Below, piece by piece: positions 37,125-44,867 of a DNA stretch of 64,000 nucleotides (its first letter is position 1; each line of letters starts with the position of its first letter). A model generated the notes under the pieces. The model had not been told where the DNA came from, made no database searches, and worked only from the letters and a program-made list of their open reading frames with translations. The position numbers and the translations under genes were made by a program. The stretch lies in NCBI GenBank assembly GCA_938020565.1, contig CALIHP010000012.1, positions 1-64,000 on the forward strand, in the 5' to 3' direction. Source of the stretch: an uncultured Anaerolineaceae bacterium. GTDB lineage: Bacteria > Chloroflexota > Anaerolineae > Anaerolineales > Anaerolineaceae.

Positions 37125-38816
37125 ATGATCACCGAAGAGAGACTTCGCGCCGCGCTTCGTGGTTCGGCGTGGGCCGCGCTTCTTGCTGTTGGCTGGACGC
37201 TGGGAAGGCGGTCGGAAGCGTCTTCGGCCGTTTTCTTCGGTTATTCTACGCTGCGGATCGCGCTGGCGGGGGGACTGGTACTCGCCGCAGTGCTGATTTT
37301 TCGATTGACCCGGAAATCGGCCTGCCTGAGCGCAGGGCTGACCGGTTTTTTTGCAGTGCGCGAACGCGTTTATCGGGCGCTGTTGCTGCTTTCGGCCGCG
37401 CTTGGCGTTTTGTTGTGGTCCTTCCTGTTCAGTTGGCTTTTCGTTCCGGCGAATTTACGTCCGGCGTTGCTTTGGCTGATCTGGACGGTGGGGCTTGCGA
37501 TTGCGCTCCTCCGAGTTGGGTACCGCGGCGTTTTTCGCTCGGAGTCTTTCCGCTCCCATTTCCGAATCTTCCCGCGCTGGGAGGCGATCGCCCCGGTTCA
37601 GAAAAAAACAATGGGGCTCCTGCTGATCCTTTCGCTCCTGTACCTGGCGATTCTGATTCCGTCGAACCTGAACGGAACGGCGGACCTGGAAGCTTTTTCA
37701 CGGTATGGCGGCGATGAATTCGTGATTTATCCGGTCCTGATGGACGTCATGAAGCCCGGGGAGACGTTCGGCGCGACGCTTTATCACCTGTTTATATATG
37801 AGGATTATCATTACGGCTATCCCTTTTACGCCGTTTCGACGCTGCTTCTGACGCCGGTCAGGCTGCTGACCGGGGCGGCGTTCCCCGATCGGGTTGACCT
37901 GAATCTGCCGATCCTCCGGATGGGGGTGTCGGTCGTCCCGCTCGTTCTTGCCGCCTGGGCGATCGTATACCTGTTTACCCATTTCCGGCGTCCGCTCGTT
38001 TCGGCGCTGACGCTCGTTTTTCTCCTGTTCGCGCCCGGCTCGCTTCAAAATAATCAGGGCTTCTGGCATCCCGACGGACTGAACCTGCTGTTTGTCTGCC
38101 TTTCGCTCGTTTTTATCCGGCGCGATGACGAGCGTTTCGGGCGGAATTTCTACGCAGCGGCTGTCTGCGTCGGGCTGTCGATTGCGACGCGGCTTTACGG
38201 CTTTTTCTTCGCGCCGGCGATTGCGGTTTACCTGATCGGCGCCGTGCTGCGGAAAAAGGCGACCTGGCCGCGCGCGGTTCGGGCGGGGACGATTTTCATT
38301 CTGGTCATGACGCTGACGGTCGCGCTTTCGTCGCCGTATCTTTTCCGCGCGGATGCCCGCGGACGCATGATCGAGATCCTCAGCGAAAAATCCGGTGAAA
38401 TGGCGCATGGCTACGAAGGGGATTTCGATCCGCGGAACGATTACCGTCCCGGCTGGGCGGCCTGGTACCCTGCCTTCGAGGATCATTACGTCAGGATGTT
38501 CTGCTTCGTGTTCCTCTGGGGCTCGCTCCTGACCGGCGCGTTTCTGGGAAACGAGCGGCTGACGTATCGGACGGTCGCGCTGTGGTCGCTGACGATTACC
38601 GCCTATCTCGTCTTTTTCGTGGCGGTCAAATCGACCCAGTACGTCCTGCCGGCGCTGCTGCCGCTGATGGGAGGCATTTTCGCGCTGCCACTGACGATCG
38701 AGGACGCGGGGATCTTCTCGAAACGGACCCGAACGGCCGCCTGGCTCGCGAGCGGAGCCGTTTTCGCCGCGCAGCTTGTTTTGAACCTGATTCGGATCCG
38801 CCCGCGCTTTTTCTGA
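37125..38816 (+). CDS. Polytopic membrane protein, putative GT-C glycosyltransferase
   Basis: The 563-residue protein has about twelve to thirteen hydrophobic segments. The loop GGDEFVIYPVLMDVMKPG (about residues 202-220) has the acidic residues expected at the catalytic site of PMT-like GT-C enzymes, and YGYPFYAVSTLLL follows as in that family. It lies six bases after the protease gene. Donor and acceptor are unknown. It is one of five such polytopic proteins in the window. Confidence 0.7.
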   Translation: MITEERLRAALRGSAWAALLAVGWTLGRRSEASSAVFFGYSTLRIALAGGLVLAAVLIFRLTRKSACLSAGLTGFFAVRERVYRALLLLSAALGVLLWSFLFSWLFVPANLRPALLWLIWTVGLAIALLRVGYRGVFRSESFRSHFRIFPRWEAIAPVQKKTMGLLLILSLLYLAILIPSNLNGTADLEAFSRYGGDEFVIYPVLMDVMKPGETFGATLYHLFIYEDYHYGYPFYAVSTLLLTPVRLLTGAAFPDRVDLNLPILRMGVSVVPLVLAAWAIVYLFTHFRRPLVSALTLVFLLFAPGSLQNNQGFWHPDGLNLLFVCLSLVFIRRDDERFGRNFYAAAVCVGLSIATRLYGFFFAPAIAVYLIGAVLRKKATWPRAVRAGTIFILVMTLTVALSSPYLFRADARGRMIEILSEKSGEMAHGYEGDFDPRNDYRPGWAAWYPAFEDHYVRMFCFVFLWGSLLTGAFLGNERLTYRTVALWSLTITAYLVFFVAVKSTQYVLPALLPLMGGIFALPLTIEDAGIFSKRTRTAAWLASGAVFAAQLVLNLIRIRPRFF

Positions 38817-38831
38817 TCTTCTGAATTTGAA

Positions 38832-38968
38832 TCCGGATAAGCTGTGGACAGCCGGAACGTATCCACAGCTTATGCCCAGCGTTATCCGCGGCGCTGCGTT
38901 CGGATCGGGCGTGGAAAACGTGTGGATAAATGGCGGGATGCGGCTTACGGTGGATAACCCGTGGATAA
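38832..38968 (+). other. DnaA-box cluster, candidate replication origin
   Basis: Eight sequences close to the DnaA box TGTGGATAA lie within 137 bases. One is perfect (38921-38929). Three have one mismatch (38859-38867 on the minus strand, 38949-38957, 38960-38968). Four have two mismatches (38832-38840, 38843-38851, 38882-38890 on the minus strand, 38910-38918). Most point the same way. The region is a gene-free gap between convergent genes, with an A+T-rich stretch at 39440-39530 that could serve for unwinding. dnaA and dnaN are not in the window, so it could also be a DnaA-titration or regulatory site. Confidence 0.5.
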
Positions 38969-38978
38969 GTTGGCGGCT

Positions 38979-39188
38979 TTACCAGGCGTGGCGCTCGGTC
39001 GTCAGCAGGCTGTCAATATCTTCGAACGCGTTTTCGAGGCGTTCCTGATGATACGTTTCATAGTTGTTAAAAATCCGCTGCGTGACGCCCCGTTCGTCCC
39101 ATTCGCGCAGCACATCGCCGGTGAGCCTGTCTTTCGCCGCCGCGTACCGTTCGATCAGGAAAAGGAAAAACTTCATCTCGTTGGTCAT
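38979..39188 (-). CDS. DUF3791-like small protein
   Basis: The 69-residue helical protein (MTNEMKFFLFLIERYAAAKD, then VTQRIFNNYETYHQERLENAFEDID) resembles DUF3791 proteins. These are often found beside DUF3990 proteins in toxin-antitoxin-like sets; no DUF3990 gene is seen here. Its start overlaps the upstream gene's stop by four bases. Function is unknown. Confidence 0.65.
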   Translation of the reverse strand: MTNEMKFFLFLIERYAAAKDRLTGDVLREWDERGVTQRIFNNYETYHQERLENAFEDIDSLLTTERHAW

Positions 39189-39433
39189 TCGTCTACCCGT
39201 ATATGTTCAGAGTTTCGCGGGTCGCCGGTTATTTTCTCGACTTCCCATATTTCGAAGATGAACCTTTCCGCGAATTCCCACATGGCCAGATCTGCGTTCT
39301 CCAGCATCGCGTGCGTTTTCGATTGCAGAAATTCGCGCGCCGCGTCCATCTCGGTCATCGCGTATTTGTCGACGATCCGCTGGATGACGCTTTTGTTATA
39401 GTAGTCTAACGAAGTTTTTTGAAGCTTATTCAC
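39185..39433 (-). CDS. Small helical protein paired with DUF3791-like gene
   Basis: The GTG at 39433 has a strong AAGGAGG site nine bases upstream, giving an 82-residue protein; a TTG at 39457 would be an unneeded extension through the ribosome site. The sequence (SVIQRIVDKYAMTEMDAAREFLQSKTHAMLENADLAMWEF) looks like the small partner commonly next to DUF3791. It is translationally coupled to the downstream gene and may form a two-protein complex with it. Confidence 0.65.
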   Translation of the reverse strand: MNKLQKTSLDYYNKSVIQRIVDKYAMTEMDAAREFLQSKTHAMLENADLAMWEFAERFIFEIWEVEKITGDPRNSEHIRVDE

Positions 39434-39524
39434 AGAGGATCGCCTCCTTCCATTCAAGCAATTGAATTAAGTATTTCGAGATAATTCCACCTGTTTTCGT
39501 GAAGTTTTCTTATTCATAATGTGT

Positions 39525-39806
39525 CTACATCCGTGCGACAATGACAATCCCTTTATATAGGATACCTGCATGATCTTTATTCTGCTCTGCATTGCCGAAA
39601 ACTTCATAAACAAGGCGATGACGAACATTAATTCGTCGAAAGTAATATCCTCTCAGGTTCCCGACCAATTTTTCGTATGGGGGTGGATTTTGAAAGGGGT
39701 TTTCTCGAATTATGTTCAATAAATCTCTTGCTTTTTGCTCTAATCCCGCAGCTTTCAGGAAAGATTTATCTTTAATTGTCTGCTTACTGAGTATGACGCG
39801 ATACAT
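39525..39806 (-). CDS. yoeB: Txe/YoeB family toxin, C-terminally truncated by a stop codon
   Basis: YoeB toxins are ribosome-dependent mRNA endonucleases. The 93-residue frame matches the family well (KAAGLEQKARDLLNIIRENPFQNPPPYEKLVGNLRGYYFRRINVRHRLVYEV) but stops at ...VARM with TAG (39527-39525). The next in-frame codons read Thr-His-Tyr-Glu and then TAA. Family members usually end RMWTHYE or similar, so TAG most likely replaces a TGG tryptophan codon and removes the terminal catalytic His-Tyr. It lies three bases after the antitoxin gene. The toxin is therefore probably inactive unless the stop is read through. Confidence 0.85.
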   Translation of the reverse strand: MYRVILSKQTIKDKSFLKAAGLEQKARDLLNIIRENPFQNPPPYEKLVGNLRGYYFRRINVRHRLVYEVFGNAEQNKDHAGILYKGIVIVARM

Positions 39807-39809
39807 GAA

Positions 39810-40064
39810 TTACCACGCCTCGTCTGGATCGTAAATCGTGCGTTCAGACGCATCCTCCTGTCGGGAACTTAAAATGCTGTCGACCATCCCCGGGATTGAA
39901 TTCAGGTACAGCGTCTCCTGAATTGCGTTCCAATCCTGTTCGGACAGCAGAACTGCGTTCTTTCCCTTGCTGTTTGTTATCGTGATGGGCGAAGAATATT
40001 CGTTGACATCCATGATCCGTCGATACAGGTTCTTTTGTGCGGCGGATAGGTTTACGCTATGCAT
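39810..40064 (-). CDS. yefM: YefM/Phd family antitoxin
   Basis: The 84-residue protein (VNEYSSPITITNSKGKNAVLLSEQDWNAIQETLYLNSIPG) has the Phd/YefM DNA-binding fold at its N-terminus and an acidic C-terminal toxin-binding tail. It is directly upstream of the YoeB-like gene. A minus-strand TATAAT at 40093-40088 and an AAAGGGAAG site precede it. Such antitoxins repress their own promoter. Confidence 0.9.
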   Translation of the reverse strand: MHSVNLSAAQKNLYRRIMDVNEYSSPITITNSKGKNAVLLSEQDWNAIQETLYLNSIPGMVDSILSSRQEDASERTIYDPDEAW

Positions 40065-40172
40065 CTTTCACTTCCCTTTTCTGATTAATTATATCTTGCG
40101 TTACCTTGCCGTTTTGTATTCGTATGGAGGCGGCGGAGATTTTCGATTTCCCGCCTGTTCCTATTGTGCGGT

Positions 40173-41012
40173 TTAGTTAAAATAGACGCTGACCACCTGT
40201 GTTTTAATAAAATGATCTGCGACGAAAGACATGATTTTATTAAATAAGGTGATATTCCGCCCCCGCAGCGGCCCGTATCCGGTCATGTACTTTTTCGGAG
40301 ACACGCGCATTTTATCGGACCAGGGCGCAATTTCGCGCGCTGCGTCGCTGACCGAAAAAAACGTGCTGACGTCCGTAATTCCGGCATCTTTGATAAACGT
40401 TTTCAGGATCATCCTGCTGCCGATCGCGTTGCAGATATCGAACGTGAGCTTTCCGTTCGGGAACCGCTCGTTCATCCGGATCAGCAGGCTTTTGACGTCC
40501 GCCGTTTTCAAGTAGTAAAAAACGCCGGGCGCGACGAAAACGGCTCCATTGCGATTCGGAATCGCGTCCATCCATTCGTGATTCGTCAGATCGCAGGGAA
40601 TATTGGTCTCCCGTTCTTCCGCCGGGAGCATGGCGTTCCGCGCCGCGATGATGTCGGGGAGATCGACGTTGTAAAATGCGCAGCTGCCGTTATCGCATTG
40701 CTTCGGCGTTTCATCGAGGCCGCAGCCCAGATTGACGACGGAAGCCCGCGGATAATCTTTCAGGTAATCATCGATTTCGATGATCATGTCGGCGCAGCGT
40801 TTCGCGGCTTCCAGATACCCGAACCGGTAAAAAACCGATTCCGCCGCTTTGTCATGCTTTGAAAAGTCGTAATCCAATCGCTGGATCAGGCGTTCCGCCG
40901 CCGGATTGGCGCAGATATCGGGATACAGCGCCGCGCTCTTCATTCTTCCGTAAAGCGGGATGATCAGCGTTTCCTGTACTGAATTCTTTTGGATATGAAT
41001 TTTCTCTTCCAT
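40173..41012 (-). CDS. Class I SAM-dependent methyltransferase, LCMT/O-methyltransferase-like
   Basis: The 279-residue protein (start ATG at 41012, with AGAGGAAG upstream) has the motif I segment ASVVNLGCGLDETP and the family arrangement of leucine-carboxyl-methyltransferase-like (PPM1/TcmP-type) enzymes, with an N-terminal VQETLIIPLYGR segment. It would methylate a small molecule or carboxylate using AdoMet. It lies downstream of metK on the same strand but after a strong terminator, so it is probably expressed separately. The substrate is unknown. Confidence 0.82.
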   Translation of the reverse strand: MEEKIHIQKNSVQETLIIPLYGRMKSAALYPDICANPAAERLIQRLDYDFSKHDKAAESVFYRFGYLEAAKRCADMIIEIDDYLKDYPRASVVNLGCGLDETPKQCDNGSCAFYNVDLPDIIAARNAMLPAEERETNIPCDLTNHEWMDAIPNRNGAVFVAPGVFYYLKTADVKSLLIRMNERFPNGKLTFDICNAIGSRMILKTFIKDAGITDVSTFFSVSDAAREIAPWSDKMRVSPKKYMTGYGPLRGRNITLFNKIMSFVADHFIKTQVVSVYFN

Positions 41013-41127
41013 GGTCTCTTCCTCTTTATCCTGAAACCGCACGGGCTCCCATCGTCTGAACCGCCGTAGTTAGTCTATTATAACTCTCCTCCTTTGATCG
41101 GATAACGGGTGGAAGCTCGATCTTCTT

Positions 41128-41159
41128 AAAAAAAGGCGGGCCCCATATTCCGGGGCCCG
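41128..41159 (-). terminator. Rho-independent terminator of metK
   Basis: On the minus strand, CGGGCCCC pairs with GGGGCCCG (41159-41152 and 41144-41137) with a short loop, followed by a T-run (complement of the A-run at 41128-41134). It lies 20 bases after the metK stop. Confidence 0.92.
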
Positions 41160-41178
41160 TCGCGAAGCCGCTGTCGGT

Positions 41179-42384
41179 TTATAATCCGGCGGCTTTCTTA
41201 AGCGTTTCCGCCATATCGGTCTTTTCCCAGGTGAAATCGGCGTCCTCGCGTCCGAAATGGCCCCAGTAGGCGGTTTTTCGGAAGATCGGCCGGCGCAGCC
41301 CTAACCGCTCGATAATCGCGCCGGGGCGCAGGTCAAAATTTTCGGCGACAATCGCGGCGGTTTTTTCGTCAGCGATTTTTCCGGTTCCGAACGTTTCGAC
41401 GTTGATCGAAAGCGGCTTCGCGACGCCGATCGCGTAGGACAGCTGAATTTCGCAGCGGTCCGCGATCCCGGCGGCGACGATATTTTTCGCGACCCAGCGC
41501 GCGGCGTAAGCGGCCGAACGATCGACCTTGGTCGCGTCTTTCCCGCTGAACGCGCCGCCGCCATGCCGCCCCATTCCGCCGTACGTATCGACGATAATCT
41601 TTCGCCCGGTCAGCCCGGAGTCGCCGAGCGGGCCGCCGATGACGAATTCGCCGGTCGGGTTCACAAAGACCTTGAGCTCGCTGTCGACGAGCGCGGCCGG
41701 GAGAACCGGATCGATGACATGTTTCCGGATCGCGGCTTCGATTTCGTCGTGCTTCCCGCGCATGGAGGCGGCGTGCTGCGTGGAGATTACGACGGCTTCA
41801 ATCCGTTTCGGCTTTCCGAAGCTGTATTCAACCGTGACCTGGCTCTTCCCGTCGGGATAGACCCAGGGGAGCGTCCCGTTTTTCCGAACCTCTTCGAGCT
41901 TTTCGACAAGTCGGTGCGCCAGGTAGATCGGCATGGGCATCAGCGTTTCCGTTTCGCTGCAGGCGAACCCGAACATCATTCCCTGATCGCCGGCTCCGGT
42001 ACCGAAATCGGCGTCCGTTCCCTTTTTCGCTTCGAGCGACTGATCGACGCCGAGCGCGATATCCGCGGATTGGGTCGAGATCGCGGACAACACCGCGCAG
42101 GTATTTCCATCAAAGCATTTTTCGCTCGAATCGTAGCCGATTTCCTTAATAACCTCACGGACGAGGATATCGAAATTAACGAACGCGGCGGTCGTAATTT
42201 CCCCGAAAACCATCGCGAACCCGGTCTTTACCGCCGTTTCGCAGGCAACGCGCGAATTCGGATCCTGCTCCAGGCAGGCGTCAAGGATCGCGTCGCTGAT
42301 CTGGTCGCAGACTTTATCCGGATGCCCTGCGGTGACGGATTCGGACGTGAAATAGAACCTGGGTGAGTTCATGAACGTTGACAT
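41179..42384 (-). CDS. metK: S-adenosylmethionine synthetase
   Basis: MetK makes AdoMet from methionine and ATP. The 401-residue chain has GHPDKVCDQ near the start, the hexapeptide GAGDQG, and the glycine-rich GGGAFSGKD loop. The ATG at 42384 has GGAGG nine bases upstream; the ATG at 42399 would begin inside that ribosome site. A SAM-I riboswitch with its own terminator precedes it, so its transcription should fall when AdoMet is abundant. Confidence 0.97.
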   Translation of the reverse strand: MSTFMNSPRFYFTSESVTAGHPDKVCDQISDAILDACLEQDPNSRVACETAVKTGFAMVFGEITTAAFVNFDILVREVIKEIGYDSSEKCFDGNTCAVLSAISTQSADIALGVDQSLEAKKGTDADFGTGAGDQGMMFGFACSETETLMPMPIYLAHRLVEKLEEVRKNGTLPWVYPDGKSQVTVEYSFGKPKRIEAVVISTQHAASMRGKHDEIEAAIRKHVIDPVLPAALVDSELKVFVNPTGEFVIGGPLGDSGLTGRKIIVDTYGGMGRHGGGAFSGKDATKVDRSAAYAARWVAKNIVAAGIADRCEIQLSYAIGVAKPLSINVETFGTGKIADEKTAAIVAENFDLRPGAIIERLGLRRPIFRKTAYWGHFGREDADFTWEKTDMAETLKKAAGL

Positions 42385-42397
42385 GTGCCATTCCTCC

Positions 42398-42428
42398 AAA
42401 AAATGAACCCCTCGGCAATTGAGGGGTT
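42398..42428 (-). terminator. Riboswitch expression-platform terminator
   Basis: On the minus strand AACCCCTC (42428-42421) pairs with GAGGGGTT (42413-42406) across a 7-base loop, followed by CA and a run of T (42403-42398). The metK ribosome site GGAGG follows immediately. It is the off-state terminator of the SAM-I riboswitch. Confidence 0.92.
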
Positions 42429-42445
42429 TGAAAGTTTATCGTTCC

Positions 42446-42545
<100 letters not shown>

Positions 42546-42576
42546 CGCCTTTCGGCGGTTCTTTATATTTACCGAT

Positions 42577-42605
42577 ATTTAATCATGCACCTCTGGATCC
42601 GTCAA
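42577..42605 (-). promoter_or_regulatory. Promoter of the riboswitch-metK transcript
   Basis: On the minus strand TTGACG (42605-42600) and TTAAAT (42582-42577) are 17 bases apart. Transcription would begin near 42570, shortly before the SAM-I aptamer. Confidence 0.65.
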
Positions 42606-42718
42606 TAGAAGCAGCGGAAAATGATGATCCGATGATGAATTCAGGACGAATGTCATATGTTTAGAGGTTTGTGTATGTATGCGGCAGAGTTAATTATGAC
42701 TAATAACGCTAAATACTA

Positions 42719-42724
42719 TATAAT
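42719..42724 (+). promoter_or_regulatory. -10 element of the hydrogenase operon
   Basis: TATAAT lies about 36 bases before hydC. No clear -35 is found; GTTAAT and AATAAC (42689-42707) form an imperfect dyad upstream that could be a redox-regulator site such as Rex, but the match is too weak to name it. Confidence 0.4.
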
Positions 42725-42760
42725 TGTAAAAGGACTCACGAACAGGAAAGGATACAGGCC

Positions 42761-43255
42761 ATGCAAGTTCCGATCGATCCGGCAAAGTACGAAGCATTGA
42801 AGTCGTTTATCGCGACGGTCGAACCGTCTGAAAAATCGTTGATTGCCTCGCTTCATAAAACGCAGACGCTTTTCGGTTACATTCCGCGCGAGGCGCAGCT
42901 GATGATCGCGAAGGCGCTTCATCTTCCGGCCGCGAAGGTCTACGGCGTCGTGACCTTCTACTCGTATTTCACGGAAATCCCGCGTGGAAAATATCAGATC
43001 AGCGTCTGCCTTGGAACGGCGTGCTACGTGAAAGGGGCGCAGACCGTCCTTAAGGCGTTCGAGGATGAGCTGAAAATTCATGCCGGAGAGACGACGGACG
43101 ACCTGATGTTCTCAATTTGTCAGTCACGTTGCCTGGGCGACTGCTCCAATGCGCCGGTTGTCATGATCAACGACGAAATCTATCCGCAGGTTCACGCGGA
43201 CGAAGTTCCGGCGATTTTACTGAGTATCCGGGAGGCGGAGAAAAACCATGCTTAA
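42761..43255 (+). CDS. hydC: NADH-linked [FeFe] hydrogenase subunit HydC (NuoE-like 2Fe-2S protein)
   Basis: This 164-residue thioredoxin-like ferredoxin matches the NuoE/HydC family. It has an N-terminal helical part and four [2Fe-2S] ligands (the two cysteines in SVCLGTACYVKG and the two in CQSRCLGDC). It passes electrons within the HydABC trimer. It overlaps the start of hydB by eight bases, so the subunits are made together. Confidence 0.93.
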   Translation: MQVPIDPAKYEALKSFIATVEPSEKSLIASLHKTQTLFGYIPREAQLMIAKALHLPAAKVYGVVTFYSYFTEIPRGKYQISVCLGTACYVKGAQTVLKAFEDELKIHAGETTDDLMFSICQSRCLGDCSNAPVVMINDEIYPQVHADEVPAILLSIREAEKNHA

Positions 43256-44837
43256 CTACGACGCTTTGCGAAGCCTGAAAGCGGAAGCTTATCCGAAACT
43301 CTGCGCCCGGCTCGATACGGTTCCAACCGTTTTCCGGGATGAGGACGGGAGTTATAAACTCCGGGGCGACTATTTTGAGAAACAGACGCGGATTGTATTG
43401 AAGAACTGCGAGGTGATCGATCCTGAAAATATCGAAGAATATATTGCGCTCGGCGGGTATCAGGCGCTGGCCGATCTTCTCGAACGGAAAGCGACGGGAA
43501 AGGAAATTGTCGACGAAATGACCCGGTCCGGACTGCGCGGGCGCGGCGGGGCGGGCTTCCCGACGGGGCGGAAATGGGCGGAAGCGCTGAAGCATGACGC
43601 TGATCATAAATACGTCATCTGCAACGCGGATGAGGGCGATCCGGGCGCGTACATGGATCGGTCGGTCCTTGAAAACGACCCGCATTCCGTCCTGGAGGGC
43701 ATGGCGATCGCCGGGCTGGGGATCGGCGCGGATCATGGTTACGTTTACGTTCGCGCGGAATATCCGAATGCGGTGAAGCGGCTGAATATCGCGATCGCCG
43801 CGGCGGAGGAGCTGGGCCTGCTGGGGAATAATATCCTCGGATCCGGCTTCTCGTTCAATATCGAGCTGCGGCTGGGCGCGGGCGCGTTCGTCTGCGGCGA
43901 GGGAACCGCGCTGATGGAATCGATCGAGGGCCGGCGCGGGATGCCGCGAAATAAGGTTTACCGGACGGCGGAACGCGGGCTTTTCGATAAGCCGACGATT
44001 ATCAACAACGTTGAAACGCTTTCCAACGTGCATCATATCTATCTTCATGGCGCCGACTGGTTCGCCGGTTTCGGGACGCCGAAATCGACGGGAACGAAGG
44101 TTTTTTCGGTCGTCGGAAAAGTCAGGAACGCGGGGCTGGTCGAAGTCCCGATGGGAACGTCGCTGACAGAGATCATATACGATATTTCCGGAGGGATCAG
44201 GAACGATCGCAGGATTAAAGCGGTTCAGACCGGCGGGCCCTCCGGCGGCTGTATCCCCGCGGAGCTGATCCCGACGACGAACGTCGATTTCGAATCGCTG
44301 GCGGCGATCGGCTCGATTATGGGATCGGGCGGGCTTGTCGTCATGGACGAAACCGACTGCATGGTCGATATTTCGCGCTTTTTCATGGATTTTACCGTCG
44401 AGGAATCCTGTGGGAAATGTACCCCTTGCCGAATCGGGAACAAGCGCGTTCTGGAGATGCTGGAAAAGTTTATTGCAGGGAAAGGCGAGATGCGCGACCT
44501 GACAAGGCTTCAGGAGCTCTGCGAGATGATCCGCGATACGTCGCTCTGCGGCCTGGGTCAGGCGGCGCCGAATCCGGTTTTGTCCACGCTGAAATATTTC
44601 CGGGACGAATACGTTTCGCATGTCCGGGATAAGCGCTGTACGGCGGGCGTCTGCAAGAAGCTGATGACGTATGTCATTCTCGACGGCTGCGTCGGCTGCG
44701 GAAAGTGCAAGATTAATTGTCCGGTCTCCTGTATTACCGGCGAACGGAAACAGAAGCATTTTATCGATCCGGCCGTCTGCATCCGCTGTGGATTGTGCGC
44801 TGCGAAGTGCCCGGTGCATGCGATCGAACTGGCGTAA
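43248..44837 (+). CDS. hydB: [FeFe] hydrogenase subunit HydB (NuoF-like, NAD/FMN-binding)
   Basis: The 529-residue protein has the NuoF core: GRGGAGFPTGRKW (FMN/NAD site), NADEGDPGAYMDR, and the [4Fe-4S] motif ESCGKCTPCRIG. Two C-terminal ferredoxin clusters follow (CVGCGKCKINCPVSCI and CIRCGLCAAKCPVHAI). It lacks the extra N-terminal 2Fe-2S thioredoxin-like domain that some HydB proteins carry. It would exchange electrons with NAD(H), and in confurcating enzymes also links to ferredoxin. It lies between hydC and hydA. Confidence 0.93.
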   Translation: MLNYDALRSLKAEAYPKLCARLDTVPTVFRDEDGSYKLRGDYFEKQTRIVLKNCEVIDPENIEEYIALGGYQALADLLERKATGKEIVDEMTRSGLRGRGGAGFPTGRKWAEALKHDADHKYVICNADEGDPGAYMDRSVLENDPHSVLEGMAIAGLGIGADHGYVYVRAEYPNAVKRLNIAIAAAEELGLLGNNILGSGFSFNIELRLGAGAFVCGEGTALMESIEGRRGMPRNKVYRTAERGLFDKPTIINNVETLSNVHHIYLHGADWFAGFGTPKSTGTKVFSVVGKVRNAGLVEVPMGTSLTEIIYDISGGIRNDRRIKAVQTGGPSGGCIPAELIPTTNVDFESLAAIGSIMGSGGLVVMDETDCMVDISRFFMDFTVEESCGKCTPCRIGNKRVLEMLEKFIAGKGEMRDLTRLQELCEMIRDTSLCGLGQAAPNPVLSTLKYFRDEYVSHVRDKRCTAGVCKKLMTYVILDGCVGCGKCKINCPVSCITGERKQKHFIDPAVCIRCGLCAAKCPVHAIELA

Positions 44838-44867
44838 GGAAGAAGCGGGAGAAAGGCATCTGACGAC

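Noticed and set aside
42685..42710. Rex-type operator before the hydrogenase genes
   Set aside because: Only an imperfect GTTAAT/AATAAC dyad is present; it does not match a Rex box well enough to name.
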